In this document: positions 17,321-20,026 of the stretch, piece by piece
How positions within the stretch are numbered: the first letter of the stretch is position 1
Layout of the letters: the number at the start of each line of letters is the position of its first letter
Origin: Willaertia magna
Lineage: Eukaryota > Heterolobosea > Eutetramitea > Acrasida > Naegleriidae
Assembly (NCBI GenBank): GCA_902984215.1
Contig: CADWAF010000791.1
Location: 1-20,026, forward strand
DNA: 20,026 nucleotides
Direction of reading: 5' to 3'
The notes under the pieces: generated by a model
Seen by the model: the letters and a program-made list of their open reading frames with translations, nothing else
Told to the model about the DNA's origin: nothing
Database searches by the model: none
Translations under genes and position numbers: made by a program

Positions 17321-18604
17321 TTAATAAGTTCTACGATGAATAATTTGAGGACCATACTCATTATATTCTACTTTCTTAATCCACATAGTTTGGAAAGAAC
17401 TAAGTGAAGATAAAATAGAAGCACCATACCAAACAGAATTACTTGGATCTTTAGGTTCATGTACATCAACATTTGTTGAAGCCGTAACCAATTCTTTAAC
17501 TTCAATTTTTAATCTCTTTGAAAAACCATTTAATAAACAAGTACTTCCAGAAACAATTATATTTTGTAACATTTCTTTCTTTGTATCAAAATCACATAAA
17601 TTAGCACATTCATTTAATAAATAATGTATACCAGGTAATTGATATTCTTTTCCTTTTAAATGTAAAGATGGATTAAATAATATTTCTGAACTTGAAAATC
17701 TTTCAATTTGTCCAATATTAATCTTTCTACCATCTGGTAATGTATATTCTTTATAATAACTATTTGTTTGTTTTGTTGATTTAGTTACTTTCTTCTTAGG
17801 TGTACTTTGTAATTGTTGCTCTTGTGAATTATTTTCTAAATTATTATCAGTTCCTTGTTCTTGTTGTTGTTGTAATAAAATCTCTTCTGCTTTCTGTTTT
17901 GAATCTAATGAAATCTTCATTTGTTTACTATATTCATAATTTGTTACAAAACATAATTTTAGTTTAATTTGTTCAATTACATCATTTGTAAATATTTTAT
18001 TAAATTCTTCTTGATTTGTAATATTTAAATGATTATTTACTTTTAAATTATTATTCTCATCTACCATCATATCATCATCACTTAAATTAAAAGATTTCAT
18101 TAAATTTAATTTTAAACATTCATTAATATGTTTACCACCAATATTAATAAAATCTGAAGCATGAGTAAATGCTATTCCTTCATAAATTGGTGTAATTCTA
18201 GTTTGTTCAAACCCTACATCACATATCAATCCAGTAGTTTTACCTAAACTATATAAAGATAACAAGGCTTGATTAGCTATATATAACCCAGGTACTTCAT
18301 ATTGTTCAAATAAATGTTGGGTTATACGTTCTGTATGAAATTTTGGAGCTAGGGTTGTTTCCGATAGGATTACTGGGTATTCTTGGATTGGGGTATCTAA
18401 TAGACCATTCTTAATAATTCCTTCATTGAAACCGTAACGCCAAACTTTATCCATTGCTTCAAAATCATTTATTAATCCTTTTTTCATTGGTGGATTTTCA
18501 CCATTATAAAAAACTTTATTATTTGTTAAGTAAATGTCTGTGGGTGTATCTTCGCCTGCAAAACCTATCCTTGTTTGATAAGTTCCATTATCAATGACAA
18601 TGGC
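17321..18604 (-). CDS. Divergent actin-related protein, 5' end unresolved
   Basis: Actin-fold protein, probably nuclear or cytoskeletal-complex. Coding is clear from about 18604: AIVIDNGTYQTRIGFAGED matches the actin phosphate-1 loop, yet no in-frame ATG precedes it; the first in-frame ATG is at 18487, after 39 actin-like codons, so that start would cut the fold. Counted from that ATG: LAPKFHTERITQHLFEQYEV (46-65), the phosphate-2 region LICDVGFEQTRITPIYEG (87-104), a poly-Gln/Asn and Lys-rich insert (about 196-243), YTLPDGRKINIGQIERF (248-264), VSGSTCLLNGF (312-322), and the actin-like end VWYGASILSSLSSFQTMWI to GPQIIHRRTY (352-388). The D-loop region is missing and DSGDG is replaced by DVGFE. 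A tiny first exon may lie at 18671-18677. I cannot assign an Arp class. Confidence 0.85.
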   Translation of the reverse strand, partial: AIVIDNGTYQTRIGFAGEDTPTDIYLTNNKVFYNGENPPMKKGLINDFEAMDKVWRYGFNEGIIKNGLLDTPIQEYPVILSETTLAPKFHTERITQHLFEQYEVPGLYIANQALLSLYSLGKTTGLICDVGFEQTRITPIYEGIAFTHASDFINIGGKHINECLKLNLMKSFNLSDDDMMVDENNNLKVNNHLNITNQEEFNKIFTNDVIEQIKLKLCFVTNYEYSKQMKISLDSKQKAEEILLQQQQEQGTDNNLENNSQEQQLQSTPKKKVTKSTKQTNSYYKEYTLPDGRKINIGQIERFSSSEILFNPSLHLKGKEYQLPGIHYLLNECANLCDFDTKKEMLQNIIVSGSTCLLNGFSKRLKIEVKELVTASTNVDVHEPKDPSNSVWYGASILSSLSSFQTMWIKKVEYNEYGPQIIHRRTY

Positions 18605-18677
18605 TTTCCAATGGACAAGTATTTCTTAAATAAAAAAAAGAATATTAAATTAATATCAAAAGGAGGATACCATGCAT
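18605..18677 (-). other. Candidate first exon and intron of the actin-related gene
   Basis: On the minus strand ATGCATG (18677-18671) is followed by GTATCC. A pyrimidine-rich stretch ending in ttTAAG (G at 18625), or alternatively the ggaaAG ending at 18605, could be the acceptor. Both choices join in frame to the actin N terminus (MHEILVHWKAIVIDNG or MHAIVIDNG), giving a 46- or 66-base intron. This lies wholly antisense to the first codons of the RCC1-like gene, and the donor is weak, so it is only the best visible solution. Confidence 0.3.
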
Positions 18678-19744
18678 TAATTGTTTTAGAAGAAGAAAAT
18701 TACGATGTTGTTTATGGATCAGGTCAAAATAGTTATCAACAATTAGGAATAGATGATAAAGAAACTATTTATACATATACTGAAAGTAAAGTTATATCAG
18801 AATTAAAAAAAAGAATTAAATTTATTGGTTGTGGATATAGTCATAGTTTTATTGTAACTGAAGATTTTAAATGTTATGGTTTTGGTTTAAATTTTGGAAT
18901 TTTAAAAGAAATTGATGAATTGAATATTGAAATTATTAAAAGAATAAAACATTTAATTTGTGGAGGACATCACACTGCTTTAATATTAGAAAATGGTGAT
19001 TTATATATCCATGGTGATAATTCATATCAAGAATTAGATAATGATTTAAATAGAAAAACTATTACAAAATTTGAAAAAAGTAAATTTAATCAACCAATTA
19101 TTGATATTGCATTTGGTATTAATCATGGATTAATGGTTACAAAATTAGGTGAAGTTTATGGTTGTGGAAATAATTCACAATATAATCAATTAGGTATTGA
19201 CAAGGGAAGTATTTTTGAAGATAATGTTACATTTGAAAAGATATTTCCTTTAAAAGCACAAAGAGTTTATTGTGGATATTATCATTCATTTATTTTGACA
19301 AATGACTTTGAAATTTATGGTTGTGGTTGGAATGTTTCTGGTGAACTATGTTTAGGTTATGCTTCAAATAACGTTTCAACTTTTCAAAAAGTAAATTTAA
19401 CATCAATCACTATTAATACAAATGATTTTGAAATATCAGTTGGCTATCAACAAATCTTTTTAAAAACAGGAAATGAAATTTATTGTGGTGGATATAATGG
19501 ATATGGAGGGTTAGGATTAGGTGGGAATGAATGTAAAGATAAGTTTGTAAAACATCCAATTTGTGAACAGGATAAGAGAGTGAATGAAATTATTTGTGGT
19601 GGGCATGGAACATTTTTTGTAATGAATGATAGAAAGATTGGTAAAAAGGGTCAATTTATGTTAAATAATTTAAAAAAGATATTAATAGGAAATAGTGAAA
19701 ATAGTGATGTTGTATCGTTGAGTGATGTTTGTTTTGTGTGGTAA
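18611..19744 (+). CDS. RCC1-repeat (beta-propeller) protein
   Basis: A seven-bladed RCC1-like propeller; members act as Ran exchange factors, UV receptors or scaffolds, and the specific role here is unknown. The 377 residues start at ATG 18611, because the frame upstream holds no ATG. Seven repeats follow the pattern G-G/Y-x-H plus a GxN..LG turn: SKGGYHALIV with GSGQNSYQQLGID; IGCGYSHSFIV; LICGGHHTALIL with GDNSYQEL; IAFGINHGLMV with GCGNNSQYNQLGID; VYCGYYHSFIL with GCGWN; ISVGYQQIFL with GGYNGYGGLGLGG; IICGGHGTFFV. The canonical Trp of RCC1 strands is mostly replaced by Tyr or Gly. The tail (LNNLKKILIGNSENSDVVSL) vaguely recalls a BTB-domain entry but stops almost at once. Its 5' end lies 6 bases from visible actin-related coding on the other strand. 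Confidence 0.85.
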   Translation: MDKYFLNKKKNIKLISKGGYHALIVLEEENYDVVYGSGQNSYQQLGIDDKETIYTYTESKVISELKKRIKFIGCGYSHSFIVTEDFKCYGFGLNFGILKEIDELNIEIIKRIKHLICGGHHTALILENGDLYIHGDNSYQELDNDLNRKTITKFEKSKFNQPIIDIAFGINHGLMVTKLGEVYGCGNNSQYNQLGIDKGSIFEDNVTFEKIFPLKAQRVYCGYYHSFILTNDFEIYGCGWNVSGELCLGYASNNVSTFQKVNLTSITINTNDFEISVGYQQIFLKTGNEIYCGGYNGYGGLGLGGNECKDKFVKHPICEQDKRVNEIICGGHGTFFVMNDRKIGKKGQFMLNNLKKILIGNSENSDVVSLSDVCFVW

Positions 19745-19831
19745 TTGATCTTCCCCTAGTAACATTAATAATTAACAAAAGAATACCTCATTTAATGATA
19801 TTGTTACAAATAAAAATTATAATTCACTATT

Positions 19832-20026
19832 TTACTTTTTTGTTGTTTTTCTTGGTTGGATTTGAAGTGATAAATTGTACAAATCATTTTCATCAATTGG
19901 AACATAATCAGTTGCTAAATAAACAAATAATTCTAAATAATTTTCATTAATATTAACTTTCATTTCCTTTTTCTTTTTAAATTTATCTAAAAATCCCTTA
20001 TTATAAATAATATTTAAAATATTTGA
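19832..20026 (-). CDS. C-terminal end of an unidentified gene running off the right edge
   Basis: From the window edge the minus strand reads 64 codons without a stop to TAA at 19834-19832. The composition and codon choice look coding (for example ENYLELFVYLATDYVPIDEN from about 19945), rich in Asp, Glu, Asn, Leu and Tyr, and ending in a lysine-rich tail. The pattern of a beta strand, then a Leu/Phe helix with a Y-hydrophobic-x-T-D-x-V-P-I-D turn, resembles the end of a BTB/POZ fold, but the match is weak and the domain would be cut short. The gene is convergent with the RCC1-like gene, with 87 bases between stops. Confidence 0.5.
   Translation of the reverse strand, partial: SNILNIIYNKGFLDKFKKKKEMKVNINENYLELFVYLATDYVPIDENDLYNLSLQIQPRKTTKK

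Noticed and set aside
19729..19950. 73-codon plus-strand frame after the RCC1 gene
   Set aside because: It starts without ATG, overlaps the RCC1 stop in another frame, and its second half is antisense to a better coding frame on the minus strand. Its first half is kept only as a possible BTB remnant in the findings.
1..20026. Dictyostelium origin, suggested by Asn runs and A+T richness
   Set aside because: A BBS6-like ciliary chaperonin and the comparatively mixed intergenic composition fit a flagellated heterolobosean better; this remains inference.

Overview
The window looks like nuclear DNA from a compact, strongly A+T-rich, intron-poor protist genome. It encodes a heterotrimeric G-protein alpha subunit, a chorein-type VPS13, an actin-related protein, an RCC1 beta-propeller protein and a BBS6/MKKS-type chaperonin-like protein. 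The last implies a lineage that builds cilia or flagella. With the standard code, asparagine-rich tracts, very short spacers and a GTAAGT-type intron, this fits a heterolobosean amoeboflagellate (Naegleria/Willaertia-like) better than Dictyostelium, which has no cilia. The assignment is inference; no marker in the window fixes a species.

Layout from left to right. A possible 3' coding end enters on the + strand (28-132) and meets, tail to tail, an unassigned 179-residue basic, nuclear-looking protein on the - strand (136-675). A 430 bp gap follows. Two more minus genes come next: a divergent G-alpha (1106-2290) and an 874-residue asparagine/serine-rich protein with a helical, acidic C-terminal part (2390-5014). 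A 207 bp divergent spacer separates them from the + strand MKKS/BBS6-like gene (5222-7025). That gene is interrupted by one intron and, once spliced, gives about 566-568 residues. A 119 bp spacer leads to a nearly 10 kb intronless VPS13 gene (7145-17104, 3319 residues). One base after its stop lies the stop codon of a 62-residue membrane mini-gene on the - strand (17106-17294). Just upstream of that is a divergent actin-related protein, also minus (17321 to at least 18604). Its N-terminal coding runs almost into the start of the + strand RCC1-like gene (18611-19744). A minus-strand C-terminal fragment (19832-20026) enters from the right edge.

The genes do not form one pathway. VPS13 is a bridge-type lipid transporter at membrane contact sites. 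MKKS serves BBSome assembly and cilia. The G-alpha is a membrane-signalling protein that has lost key features. The best leads are: the G-alpha with Met in place of the catalytic Gln and no lipidation site; a BBS6/MKKS-like protein in a protist, hidden by an intron; an actin-related protein lacking the D-loop and an evident start codon, with its 5' end overlapping the RCC1 gene; and the tightly wedged membrane mini-gene.
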